Part shown: piece after piece, positions 20,740 through 31,524 of the stretch
Numbering within the stretch: position 1 is the first letter of the stretch
Layout of the letters: every line of letters starts with the position of its first letter
DNA from: Oasisia sp. SBJ-2009
Lineage: Eukaryota; Annelida; Polychaeta; Sabellida; Siboglinidae
NCBI GenBank assembly: GCA_964017155.1
Contig: OZ024854.1
Span: 13,734,681 to 13,798,680 of the forward strand
Reading direction: 5' to 3'
DNA length: 64,000 nt
Translations under genes and position numbers: made by a program
Notes under the pieces: generated by a model
Database searches by the model: none
What the model was told of the DNA's origin: nothing
What the model saw: only the letters and a program-made list of their open reading frames with translations

Positions 20740-23700
20740 ATGCCTGTACATACTGAACTCTTTTACGAACACGAAATAGACACTGAATGTTTATTGTATA
20801 ATGATTTGCCTACACAGTGCAGATATTTCACCCCTGCACAGTTTTCAACAAACTTTAGCGGTACTGATCGGGCAAACAATCTAAGTGTTATACACTTCAA
20901 TGCCCGGAGTCTAAAAGCCAACTTAAATAAGATTAAGGACACTCTTCGAGAACTAGAGTATAAGTTCCATATTATTGCAATTTCGGAAACTTGGTTTAAA
21001 GAAAACAATTGGGATGGAAATGAAGTAACTAATTTTCATGACGCATTTTTAGGTTACAAATTGTACTGCAACTCCAGAAACAACAAAACAGGCGGTGGTG
21101 TTGCCATATTTGTATGCGAATCTCTACTTAGGAATTGTGAATCTCCTAATATATGCCTGCGGAACGTATCATATGCGATTGATGAATGTTTCGAAAGTAT
21201 TTTTATTGAACTACAGATCAGTAAACATTCAAAAATCAATGTCGGCTGTATATACAGAGCACCGAATACTAGCATTAGCAAATTTAATGAAAATTTATCA
21301 TATATACTAGGAAATCTTACCAGTAAAGTGGTGTACATATGTGGTGATTTTAATATAGATCTATTACACTGTGAAGAACAAACTGAATCGAAACATTTCG
21401 TTGATCAAATGTTCAGTTCTGGATTGTATCCCTTGATCACCAGGCCAACAAGAATAACAGGCACGACTGCAACTATAATAGATAACATTTTTTGTTCTGA
21501 GCTATGCAGAAACAAAATGTGCGGCATTGTTTTAAGCGATGCTACGGATCATATGCCAATTTTCGTTCTGTGTGATAATAGTACTTACGTGACCAATAAT
21601 AATGATCAAAAAGTGAAGTATAACAGAACATTGGACGATGAAGCCTTAAGCAAATTTGAACAAGACTTAAGCCATACAAACTGGGAAACTGTACTGAACG
21701 AATGTAATCCCAATTTAGCATACTTGCAATTTATGCAAATACTAAGTAACACCTACAACAATGCTTGTCCTGTCAAAATAAGAATGTATACAAACAACAC
21801 TAAACGGAAGGAAAAACCTTGGATATCAAGAGGCCTAAAAAATGCTTGCATTAAAAAAAATAACTTGTACTTAGCATTTCTAAAAAGAAGGTCATTGTTA
21901 ACAGAAAGTCGCTATAAAAACTACAAAAACAAGTTAACAAAAATCTTGCGTATTGAAAAAAAGAACTATTATAGACAGAAACTGGAAGAGTGTAAGGCCA
22001 ACGCTAGTGAAACGTGGAAAATTCTTAACACTATAATTGGCAAAAGAAAGTCGGAAGCAAAATATTCAAATGAATTCATTGTTGATAACGATCGAGTAAC
22101 ATTAGACAACGAAGAAATTGCTAATCATTTCAATAACTTCTTTGTTAACATAGGTACAATATTATCTAACAGTATAGAGCCATGCCAAGGAACACAACCG
22201 ACTGACTTTCTAAAAAACCAGGTATCAGAGTCAATGTATATGTATCCCGTTACTGAGAAAGAAGTAAGCGAAATTGTGTCAGGGTGCAAAAGTAAGACTT
22301 CGTATGGACACGACGAAATCAGCATGAAAACTGTTAAACATGTAATAAAGCAAATTGTAAGACCTTTAACCTATATATTTAACAGATCATTAATCACCGG
22401 AATATTTCCAAATGACATGAAAACGGCAAAAGTTATTCCTGTTTTTAAATCAGGAGATCGTCTCCAATTTTCTAACTATAGACCTATATCACTGTTACCC
22501 CAATTCTCCAAAATACTAGAAAAAATATTTAATAAAAGGTTAATGTCATTCATTGAAAATCATCACGTATTGACTGACGGGCAATATGGCTTCAGAAGTA
22601 ATCACTCAACTTCATTAGCGTTAACCGAATTTGTCGAAAAGGTAACTTCAGCAATAGATAAACAAGAAAGCACTATCGGGGTCTTTATTGATCTGAAGAA
22701 AGCATTTGACACCGTTGATCATAAAATACTGCTAAGTAAGTTACAATGTTATGGAATAAGGGGTTTGGCACTAGATTGGATTAAAAGTTATTTAGCCAAT
22801 CGTGGTCAGTATGTGTGCTATAACAACAGTAATTCAGAGCTAAAGAATATCAAGTGTGGAGTCCCACAAGGATCAATCCTGGGCCCAGTACTATTTATCT
22901 TATATATAAATGACATGTGTGAAGTGTCAAAATTGCTTAATATTATTTTGTTTGCAGATGACACTAGCATTTTTTACTCAACTAGGAATATTGTGGATAT
23001 AACATGTACAGTTAATAACGAACTAGAAAAACTAGATATATGGTTCAGAGTTAATAAATTATCGCTTAATGTGAACAAAACCAATTTTATCATGTTTACA
23101 AATAAAAAACAACTTAGACCAACAGTAAACATTGTTTTGAATCGAAAGAACATTGAGCAGGTGTCACATACAAAATTCCTTGGTGTAGTCATTGATGAAA
23201 ACTTAACGTGGAGAGAGCAGATAAAAACGGTTGAAACGAAGGTATCAAAAAGCATAGGTGTTTTGTATAAAACAAAGGATGTTCTTGATATTCAAGCATT
23301 ACGCACGTTATACCAATCACTTGTTGAACCATATATGTCTTATTGCTGTGAAATATGGGGAAATACGTATCCGTCTAGAGTAAGAAAACTCTCTCTGCTA
23401 CAGAAAAAAGCTATACGAATAATATATAGTCTTGATTACCATGGTCATACATCTGTATTTTTTCACTGTTCAAGAATTCTTAAACTTCAAGATTTAATTA
23501 CACATAGGACTATGGTTATGCTTTATAAAGCAAACAACCACTGTTTAGAAGGTCGTGTACAGGCGTTCTTTGAACCAACTGCAGCCGTACACAAGTATGA
23601 TACCAGACAATCTAAACTATTTTATGTTAAAAAAGCGAACACCACCCATAGACTACTGTCAATTACTGTCAGAGGAATACACGTATGGAACGGTCTTGAA

Positions 23701-23778
23701 AGTAATATAAGACAGTTGCCAAGTTTACAACAATTTAAAAAAAGTTTAAAGTCGACGTTACTTTCTTCGTATTTATGA
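20740..23778 (+). CDS. LINE ORF2: AP-endonuclease plus reverse transcriptase, intact
   Basis: 1012 residues with no stop. The endonuclease carries HFNARS (52-57), SETW with catalytic Glu 83, GDFNID (202-207) and the terminal TDH (269-271). The reverse transcriptase has VIPVFKSGD, NYRPISLLP, QYGFRSNHST, IDLKKAFDTVDHKIL (Asp 651), GVPQGSILGP (from 707) and the catalytic FADD at 738-741. A thumb region (TKFLGVVIDENLTW) and a C-terminus with VWNGLESNIRQLPSLQQFKK follow. The enzyme nicks target DNA and primes reverse transcription of its own RNA. All catalytic residues I can check are present, so function is plausible. It is AT-rich while ORF1 is GC-richer. The clade (CR1 or jockey group) is inferred from motif style and the ATTC tail. 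Confidence 0.93.
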   Translation: MPVHTELFYEHEIDTECLLYNDLPTQCRYFTPAQFSTNFSGTDRANNLSVIHFNARSLKANLNKIKDTLRELEYKFHIIAISETWFKENNWDGNEVTNFHDAFLGYKLYCNSRNNKTGGGVAIFVCESLLRNCESPNICLRNVSYAIDECFESIFIELQISKHSKINVGCIYRAPNTSISKFNENLSYILGNLTSKVVYICGDFNIDLLHCEEQTESKHFVDQMFSSGLYPLITRPTRITGTTATIIDNIFCSELCRNKMCGIVLSDATDHMPIFVLCDNSTYVTNNNDQKVKYNRTLDDEALSKFEQDLSHTNWETVLNECNPNLAYLQFMQILSNTYNNACPVKIRMYTNNTKRKEKPWISRGLKNACIKKNNLYLAFLKRRSLLTESRYKNYKNKLTKILRIEKKNYYRQKLEECKANASETWKILNTIIGKRKSEAKYSNEFIVDNDRVTLDNEEIANHFNNFFVNIGTILSNSIEPCQGTQPTDFLKNQVSESMYMYPVTEKEVSEIVSGCKSKTSYGHDEISMKTVKHVIKQIVRPLTYIFNRSLITGIFPNDMKTAKVIPVFKSGDRLQFSNYRPISLLPQFSKILEKIFNKRLMSFIENHHVLTDGQYGFRSNHSTSLALTEFVEKVTSAIDKQESTIGVFIDLKKAFDTVDHKILLSKLQCYGIRGLALDWIKSYLANRGQYVCYNNSNSELKNIKCGVPQGSILGPVLFILYINDMCEVSKLLNIILFADDTSIFYSTRNIVDITCTVNNELEKLDIWFRVNKLSLNVNKTNFIMFTNKKQLRPTVNIVLNRKNIEQVSHTKFLGVVIDENLTWREQIKTVETKVSKSIGVLYKTKDVLDIQALRTLYQSLVEPYMSYCCEIWGNTYPSRVRKLSLLQKKAIRIIYSLDYHGHTSVFFHCSRILKLQDLITHRTMVMLYKANNHCLEGRVQAFFEPTAAVHKYDTRQSKLFYVKKANTTHRLLSITVRGIHVWNGLESNIRQLPSLQQFKKSLKSTLLSSYL

Positions 23779-24289
23779 ACAATTAACACAATGCAAAAAA
23801 AATATTATTGTTGGTTGTATTAAATCTCATAACTTTTACTATAACTATTACGCATTTTAGTTGAGAAGGGCATAGCGCCTTACAAGTCATATGACTTCTG
23901 CTATGTCCTTTTAACAACAGCACCGATATTATATTGTATTGTCGTTACCATTATGTATTGTATTATTTTTCATACTATGTTGTATATTCCTGTGTTGCTG
24001 TTGTTAAATAAACATTCATTCATTCATTCATTCATTCAGACACACCGCGTACGTGGAGTTATTTGAGACACGAGATGGATTTATTTTAGACACATTAACA
24101 TAGTTAAAAATCTCTTTCACGTCCCAAATATTCCATTTATGTGGAGGACATATGTATACAAGTAGGATATGTGAATTATAGTTTATAATGGAACATTACG
24201 AAACTGGTGTGAATGTTATTGACAAATGAAAACAAACGAGGATTTGTACAGAACATCACGACAACTCATTTTCATTGAAACAGCTTTAT

Positions 24290-24545
24290 GCAGCGGAGTC
24301 GAACCTTGGGCAAGTTCACGGTCTCTCTACGTTGTTACCGTACGCTCAGTTGTCGGAATATGTACCAGGCTATGAACATTTGTGTACGAACAGTCTTCGC
24401 GCTTTAATTGCATCGTTGCTGGATACTTCCCCGTGTAGTCGAGATGGTGTTTGACAGAACAAGTGTGCCAGGGAAGTAAGTGCTAATCTCGAGGAACAGT
24501 CCTGAGGAGTTGGTACTGCGCTCAATATACATCCTTACCTTTTTA
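24290..24545 (+). mobile_element. Old SINE copy (body and tail)
   Basis: Aligns by eye with the SINEs at 37553 and 49809: ACCTTGGGCAAGTT, ACGAACAGTCTTCGCGC, GAGATGGTGTTTGA and CAGTCCTGAGGAGTTGG, then TACTGCGCTCAATATAC. The tRNA-like head is missing and divergence is high. Confidence 0.75.
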
Positions 24546-25249
24546 TAGATTTGATCAAACATTCTTAATATTAATTCGAATATTCAGTTATTCAAACGAT
24601 GTTTCATGATGAATATGTTATTACATGATCCACGTTCGTATACACTAACCGCGGTATCGAGCTGCGTACAAAGCGAAACATATTTAACAAAGTCTATTTG
24701 CATTAATAAGCGATAACTATATACACACAAATAAAACACTGCACGGTTGAGATTATATTGCAACTGTTATGATCATAGTTATTGCGTGTCAATAACAGCA
24801 GATTGCCATTACTCGGCCACTCTATCGTAGCTGAGTAAGTTTACGAAATATCTGTTCAGCGTTACAACATTTAATGTACATTAGATACGTATACCAAATA
24901 GCAGGTCTTATTTCTCCGAGAGAGTGCCGCACCGAAAGAGTGATGCACTTAGCTGACGTATGTTACTGTGTGAGTGGATCTGTGTCGAGCGTGGTCCGAG
25001 TGGAATCTTGACATTCGTGTGGATGCTCCGGACACACCAAAGTACGAGGTGTTGGCACAGACAAGGCGCACCTTGTCTTTGTCAACATCTCGCACTACAA
25101 GTCACGAGTGTTGTTGACACAGCTCGTGAGCATAGGGTATAGTTCAGTGGTGAGGTTAGTTTCAAACTCGTGTAGTAACTTATGTTGCTGGTGCATGGTC
25201 CACGCACCTCAAACTTACCCAGTGTCATTGATGTATTACATAGAGTACG
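24546..25249. other. Region 3' of the GPCR gene
   Basis: No ORF with recognisable domains. It probably includes the 3' UTR of the minus-strand GPCR; no clear polyadenylation signal was chosen. Confidence 0.4.
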
Positions 25250-26428
25250 TCACAACCTCGTCGATTGCCGTACACCTGTCTCTTGTGTTACAGTTTCTGT
25301 ATTACAGTTGTCGACATTACTACTTCCTGCCACCGTGTCTAGAGGAACAACCGCGACCATCTGATGCTGTGGCAGCCCGCGGACCCAGCGAAGCACTCTA
25401 CGGGAGTCACTTTCCGTCGACGAATCCGCGCGCCTTGGTGATCCGGTAAACATGGCGACGAACTCCTTCCGGAAGACCCTCCCCGCCAGACAGTAGAGGA
25501 AGAAGTTGACGGAGTGGTTCACATACAACAGCAGGTTGTCGACGGCGTCGGTCACGTTGAGGACGCTGCGATCTGCAACGGCCTCCTCCCAATATGGCCG
25601 CCCAATGAGCAGCGCGAAGTTCGGCGTGACGCACACGAAGAGGGCGACCGACACGGCGAGACACATGAACGTCGTCTGCCGGAAGTGACGCTCGGCGTTC
25701 GACATGATGATGTTCATGCGCTGTCGGTCGTGGTAGCCGACGAGAACGCGAATGATGACGGCGTTGCTGACGAGAACGACAACGAGAGGCGCCACGCTGA
25801 CCACGCTGAAGGCGATCCACGGACGCACGAACGCCTCGAAGTTCTCGTAGCCGGACACGCTGGCGCAGTTCGAGATGAGCGCGCCCGAGTCGGCGTCGAC
25901 GACGGCGCCCCTCGTCCAGAACACGTGCGCGTTCTTGGCGCACGCGCTCGCCAGCACGCACGCGCACAGCCCCAGCACGTAGCGCGTGCTCGTCGCGCGG
26001 AAGCTGCGCAGCGGAAACCGGACTGCGGCTGCGCGATCGGCGGTGAAGACGGCCAGCAGCCATATGGCCGTGTCGCCGCTCGTGAACGCGCAGAAGTACT
26101 TCAACTGACAGGCGAGCGGACACAGCTCGTGCAGGACAACGATGCCGGACTGTTTGAGCCACTGAGGCAACAGCCCCAGCAGCAGGACGCCATTGTCAGC
26201 CGTCGCCACGCACGACAAGTACACGTTAGTCGGCGACCGGCCGAATCCCATGCGGCAGAAGACGACGAGAGACAGCGAGTTGCCGAGAATCCCCACGCCG
26301 AAGATCAGAGGGGAAGCCCATAGCCAGACAACGCGGGCGGCGTGGTCTTCATCGCTGTCCGACAGCGGTCCGACGTCGCTATCCAGCCAGGTGTCGTTCA
26401 TGTCCGCGACCGACGCTTGTAAGCTCAC
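25250..26428 (-). CDS. Intronless class A (rhodopsin-like) GPCR
   Basis: 392 residues with seven hydrophobic segments. TM1 has GILGNSLSL (Asn 50), TM2 LSCVATADN (Asp 78), and the end of TM3 ADRAAAVRFPLRSF, where DRY is DRA. Then come AHVFWTRG after TM4, a loop Cys at 188, and YENFEAFVRPWIAF into TM5. TM6 has LFVCVTPNF (Pro 269), and TM7 NHSVNFFLYCLAGRVFRKEF, a variant of NPxxY. Asn 11 (NDT) is a likely glycosylation site in the short extracellular N-terminus, and the cytoplasmic tail is Ser/Thr-rich. The WTRG and YVRPWI-type motifs are typical of a large invertebrate peptide-receptor-like group related to FMRFamide/GPR139-type receptors; the ligand is unknown. It is markedly GC-rich compared with its surroundings. 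Confidence 0.92.
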   Translation of the reverse strand: MSLQASVADMNDTWLDSDVGPLSDSDEDHAARVVWLWASPLIFGVGILGNSLSLVVFCRMGFGRSPTNVYLSCVATADNGVLLLGLLPQWLKQSGIVVLHELCPLACQLKYFCAFTSGDTAIWLLAVFTADRAAAVRFPLRSFRATSTRYVLGLCACVLASACAKNAHVFWTRGAVVDADSGALISNCASVSGYENFEAFVRPWIAFSVVSVAPLVVVLVSNAVIIRVLVGYHDRQRMNIIMSNAERHFRQTTFMCLAVSVALFVCVTPNFALLIGRPYWEEAVADRSVLNVTDAVDNLLLYVNHSVNFFLYCLAGRVFRKEFVAMFTGSPRRADSSTESDSRRVLRWVRGLPQHQMVAVVPLDTVAGSSNVDNCNTETVTQETGVRQSTRL

Positions 26429-26686
26429 GACGCCAGTTGATTTCGTCTGGTCGAGGCGGATGTTAACCTAAAGTGTTTCCCTTAATAGATTTGGTGTATT
26501 ATGGCCCAAGTACATGTTGAGTGCTCGTTGTTGTCCAAGTCATCACCAGTCACGAGTGACACTTTAGGATCGCTCACTCTGATGTCTTCCTTTTCTGTTT
26601 ATCGCTTGATTTAATGATAGCATAACCAGTTGCATGTATATGTCAGCGTCCATATACTATTTGCTATGATTATCATGTCAGCTTAA

Positions 26687-27541
26687 AGGCAAAAACAAGT
26701 TAACTGTTTCGTGGCATACACCAAATAGAGTTAATATAAAGTAACAATTTCCACATATACTCAATTTTTTAACGTCAGCGGTTTACTCAGAATGTGACTT
26801 TAAAGTCTAAAACTCTAACGAAATCCACGATTGTCTAGACGCCGCCATTAAGTGAAGGGTTAAATTGACTTGGCCATTCAGCGCGCGGCATTCTATGTCT
26901 GACCCTTAACCTGCGACGTTGTTAAGGGTCAACAACTTCGAGTCTTCGACAGTTCGTTCAGTTGGCGTGACATCTAGCAGCTGCTTATAGACGTGTATCT
27001 AAATCTGTGGTTAAATCTATGGTAAACTTTAGTAATTATGCCTTACTGTTCGGCATACGGTTGCAATAATAGTTTAAACAACCGGTAGTATTGAAGAAAT
27101 TGATTCATATTTGCGGGCGTACTGTTTGGAATCCCTCCAGTCCAAGTACAGTTCACTTTGCTCGGTCCATTTTTAGGAGAAATGCTTTGAAGTAGACATG
27201 TAGTCATGTATCATCAGTTGATGGGATGATTTCAGCGATAACAATAATAGACAACTTTATATTTACCGTCATCAGCATGTTACGCGCGTTGCCGAGTTGC
27301 AGCCATTTCATGACAACAGCCAAACTCCATGCAGTGAATCTGCGTGGAGAGCGCCTCGATCACCGTCGTGACGTCATTCTTCGTCTAAGAAGGAGTAGCG
27401 CGTAGTATTTGGATGGCTGGGTGTTAAAAAATATTTTTCTGGTAAACCGCTGGCGTAAAAAAATTGAGTATATGTGGAAATTGTTACTTTATATTAACTC
27501 TATTAGGTGTATGCCACGAAACAGTTAACTTTGTTTTGCCT
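26687..27541. mobile_element. Kolobok-like DNA transposon with THAP relic, flanked by TTAA (copy 3)
   Basis: 855 bp. Inverted ends start AGGCAAAAACAAGTTAACTG and mirror at the right as CAGTTAACTTTGTTTTGCCT. TTAA is at 26683-26686 and 27542-27545. The interior is collinear with copy 2, with small indels. It lies just upstream of the GPCR start, in the region where that gene's promoter would be expected. Confidence 0.82.
27038..27205 (+). pseudogene. THAP zinc-finger remnant, second copy
   Basis: ATG at 27038 reads MPYCSAYGCNNSLNNR then a stop. The tyrosine codon that is TAG in copy 2 is intact here. The second half (near 27160-27200) has LCSVHF followed by a stop instead of EEKCFE. The two copies therefore decayed at different positions and together show the ancestral finger. 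Confidence 0.65.
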
Positions 27542-27545
27542 TTAA

Positions 27546-28385
27546 ACATAATGTTAGTTTTAAATTGTATCAATGAAAACAACGTATCATACACGAAAAC
27601 AATTCAACAATACACCGGGCAGCATTATTAATGCTAATCCCTGGCTTGTTTCACGTGAATTGTTGTCAAATAACATTCTACGTAAAATTCAAATAAACAA
27701 ATACAATAGGTTGAACCATTATGTTGTTTCCGTAGAACAATAAGTACTATTCATAAATAATTATAATACATCATAAGTATCTGTAACATTTTAAATTTTC
27801 TGTTTTTGTCAGACAAATGTGTACAACAAATCTTCCGTTGAATGAAATGTATTGTCTTCTTTTGGGAAATATGACTTATGACGAAACTTAGGTATTGATC
27901 TGTTTTTACTTTTACTATCCGTTGAAGTTGTAGTCAAAATGATTCCCCACCGTGCACCGTACGAGTGACTATTTGTTCCCACAAAACAAATTGCAATACC
28001 ATGCCAATGCAAAGCTTTCCTCAGATAAAACTTTTTTTGCAACAGAGATACCAGCACATGATGCCTTCTTTCACTTGGATATTTTGATAATATTTTATTT
28101 GCATATCTTGATTTCCGGACACAAATCTGTGCCCAACCAGCTAATTCGCGACTGTCCTTTTATTCCAAAATTATATTCATACGTATTATAGCAAATAATT
28201 GTGGAACTAATGAGTATGAAAGGTGAGAGATTGTATTAGTCATAACATCGACGTGTGCAATGACGGAAACGTACGCAGTGGCATTTTTTATGTAACGCTC
28301 TTTTACCAAAACAAGTTGGGCATTTTGGTTTAGATTCGGGTTAACCAAGTATTCGTAGACTTCGAGAATTAAGCGCAAGAAATAT
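27546..28385. other. Non-coding stretch downstream of the pseudokinase gene
   Basis: AT-rich, short ORFs only, nothing recognised. Confidence 0.45.
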
Positions 28386-28391
28386 TTTATT
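28386..28391 (-). promoter_or_regulatory. Polyadenylation signal AATAAA of the pseudokinase gene
   Basis: Minus-strand AATAAA about 40 bases after the stop codon at 28430, correctly placed for a short 3' UTR. Confidence 0.5.
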
Positions 28392-28429
28392 ATACAATTC
28401 AAAAACAGTGCTATTTTGCAATATTGCTA

Positions 28430-31235
28430 CTAACACAAGGATGGTTGTTGCATGTCACGTGACGCATCAAGCGCTGTCTCCAGCAGTTGCAACAAGACAC
28501 GTCCACGTGACCTCTCGTTGATATCTCGGCACAAACATTTGCCCGCAATCCCCTCGAGCACGCGCGAGTTCGTCAGCGTAGCAATGTGACTGATCACACA
28601 CCCGACCAGATACATGTCACTCGCTGCAGAACAGTGCGCGGTGTCTATCACTTCCGGCGCGACCGTGTTCTCGGCGCAAGCGCGTTTCCGCTGCAGTCTT
28701 TTGCGGTCGAACGTATAATCGCGGTAGCACGACCACGATTGATCGGTCAGACAAACTGACCACCGTCCGTCCACTTGTTTCAGAAGGATGCTGTCCGTAC
28801 TCAGTCCGTTGTTTATAACGACGCCCTTTGCATTGATTGCATTGACGGCTGCCACCAAGTCTGCGCAGAGTTGTATCCAATTTAAAAATGGCGCACTGTT
28901 GTTCGAACTGAGCAATGACGCCACGCTAGCGACTTCGAACGACACAGGATGACCGATGAATTCGGAAACAATGCCGTACTTGGAGTAAGCAGAATCGTCG
29001 CTAACGACGAAGACACCGTAGAATTGCGGTGTGACTTTGGTCGTGGTGAGATACTGAAGCAGGCTCGCTTCTATCGCTACGTCGTCGAAGCTTGTTTCCG
29101 TTCGTCGCCACAGGCGGACACACACCAGTCGGTTGCTCGCCAGGTGTCGCGCCAGGAAGGTGACGCGGTCGGTCACGTCGCTTTCCAGTCGAACCACCTG
29201 AAAAATGTAAAGTAGTTGCACAGTTTGAGGCACTGGTATTACCGGCTATGTTAGGTGTTACACATAGCTGGTGATAACAATACACCATAGACAATGTTTC
29301 GTTACATGCTGATTGTAAATTGTTTTTCTTGCTATAGCGACAAATAGAGAGTTCGCGAGCTTGATCAATTGGCAGCTAGTCATAGTTTATACTTATACTA
29401 AATATTAACACAATAGGTGACGAATTAGAATAAGACAAATAAGAGTACGAGAAAACATACTAAACCGATCGGTTGGAAAACAAGTGACGCCTATAATTCG
29501 AACATGAGAACATAATTCATTGTGATGTTCATCCATAAGGTTGGAGATTAAGGCGGGTCACAGGCAAAGCAAAGGAAAATTATAAATATATTGGGATTAA
29601 ACATTTCAATTATGTGCAAGTCATGTGACCATAGCAAAGGTTACTTACTTCACCGTCATTCATGTAGAAATGCAACTGTTCACGTGATATGAACATAGGC
29701 ATACATGGCATCTTGTTCTCGGTCCACGGCCGGCGGAGCAATCGCACCACGAACGCTTCACGCTCCTTTTGTGTATCAATGCGCCGTACAATTTGCGGTT
29801 GGCGTCCGCGTGAAATAGTTCCACGTTTGATAGGCAGATACGGATGTTGGTTAGATGGATTGTTTCCATCGCTCCACCATTGGAACGGTTCTAACAAAGG
29901 GGTCGTGTTCCCGGAAACTGCTGTTGTCTGGTCGGTGTAAGATATCACTCTCCTTGGTGGAGAGTCGTACGCCATCTTGAAGGATTCGAGACCCGAAACG
30001 TAGTAGTTGTTGTCGTTGTTATTATTGTCGACATAACCGCATGTGTCTGCAAGATAAGGCAAGCTTTGTCAAAGTTCTCATGTTGAAAAATAACACTTTC
30101 ATGATAACATATAAACTGCTCATGAAAGAGGGTGATACCTACTGGAATACTATTATGAGTCTTTGGGAAGGACAAACTGTAAACTCTACCACCAGAGTTA
30201 AAGATCAGACAACGTTTATGCATAATCTCTGTGCCATTTATAGTACAACAATAGTTGCCGCCTGACGCAATTTCTTTATTATTTGAAAACCTCATATAGG
30301 TGTGAGATTCCACGCGAACATTACCAAGGCAAGGGCATACCAACGCTAAATAAGATATGTATGAACATAACAGCACAAAGAACATTGAAACTGCATAATT
30401 CAGAGTCTATTACTTAGTTCCTCACACAAAACAACACGTGTTTCAGTCGAAGAAAGGTGCAATAGTTAGTTACATGTAAACATATCATTTGGCATTTTAC
30501 ACTTTGGCTCTTTTGTAAAGTAGCCACTTTTGTATGATATTGTGTATATTTGAAAAGAAACTCTAATTATTGTAATGATAAATATATGTACGCCATAACA
30601 GTGTACTAGGGTGGAGGTTTTGACTTTAGGACAGCTAGTGGAACTTAAGGACAAATAAGTGACATCACCAATACACCAAGTGGCAACACCAACATGTAAA
30701 ATTAAAGACGTTATGCTAAGTTTAACACTAGTATGTACCACTCATTTTCATATAATTGTGTTTGGCTTTTATGATAATAATGTATGTCCAATACCTAATA
30801 CAGTCCGACACTAAGTTCGTGTACCTGCGAACGTCAGGAATAAAGTTTACCACTGAGACACATTCTACATTCCCTGCTTGAAAAGGTAGTTAATCTAATT
30901 TCACGAGGCAGGGTCTCCGAATTGGTGCAAGCTTTACCACGAATATACAATATACTTAACTAAGCACTAAACCACCCATTTGCTTCAAAGCTGCACTCAA
31001 ACTGGACAGTACACTAGCACATAGGCGTAGCGGATATAGAGTTCTGGAAATAAAAAGAACGTCGCATACCTAACCACAATGGATCGTGTCTAGGTCTCCG
31101 AGCGTCTGTCAAACCGAACAAGCGCAATGCCGTTGTCAACATCGTTTGTTCCGGGTCTAGTCTGCTGTTATTGTTCCGGACGTAACAAAAACGTATAATT
31201 GCAAACTCTCTTCGTCGGCTTTTTAAATACTGCAA
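28430..31235 (-). CDS. Type II membrane pseudokinase, four-exon gene model
   Basis: Proposed minus-strand exons: 31235-31070, 30390-30139, 30046-29649 and 29197-28430. All joints have GT-AG borders (donors GTATGC, GTATCA, GTAAGT; acceptors TTATGCAG, CTTGCAG, TTTTTCAG) and phases 1, 1 and 0 that match, giving 527 residues. Residues 1-57 are basic and 58-78 (MFFVLLCSYISYLALVCPCL) a signal anchor, so the rest should face the ER/Golgi lumen or outside. The kinase-like domain starts at about 265: beta-3 VCVRLW (Lys to Arg, 300), helix C Glu 315, catalytic loop VINNGLSTDSILL (HRD Asp replaced), TDQS instead of DFG (423-426), VAPEV (451-455), SDMYLVGCVI (465-474). Loss of these residues predicts no phosphotransfer. 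The first exon is the least certain; translation could begin at 30385. Confidence 0.68.
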
Positions 31236-31289
31236 TCGAAGCGAAACATCGATAACCTTTAGTGACCGGTCTATGGATTATCGCCAATA

Positions 31290-31524
31290 TACCTACCTAC
31301 CTACCTACCTACCTACCTACCTACCTACCTATCTATCTACCTACCTACCTACCTACCTACCTACCTACCTACCTACCTACCTACCTACCTACCTACCTAC
31401 ATACATACATACATACATACATACATACATCCATACATACATACATACATACATACATACATGCATTCATACATACATACATACATACATACATACATAC
31501 ATACATACATACATACATACATAC
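31290..31524. repeat. (CTAC)n then (ATAC)n microsatellite
   Basis: Tetranucleotide array, about 110 bp of CTAC units then about 125 bp of ATAC units, immediately 5' of the first pseudokinase exon. Confidence 0.95.

Larger units (their letters stand above)
19421..24040 (+). mobile_element. Full-length two-ORF CR1/jockey-type LINE
   Basis: The element has an ORF1 (19922-20698) and an ORF2 with endonuclease and reverse transcriptase (20740-23778), both uninterrupted. A 3' UTR of about 230 bp follows, ending in AAATAAACATTCATTCATTC and five or six ATTC repeats at 24008-24038. ATTC-type tails are typical of CR1-group LINEs. The 5' end is not defined by the sequence: it could lie anywhere between the minisatellite and ORF1, or the 55-bp repeats could be its promoter array. 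No clear target duplication was found. This is probably one of the youngest elements in the window. Confidence 0.85.

Noticed and set aside
25514..26323. 269-codon plus-strand ORF antisense to the GPCR
   Set aside because: GC-rich shadow frame; charged, low-complexity product without domain, while the minus strand has a clear seven-TM protein.
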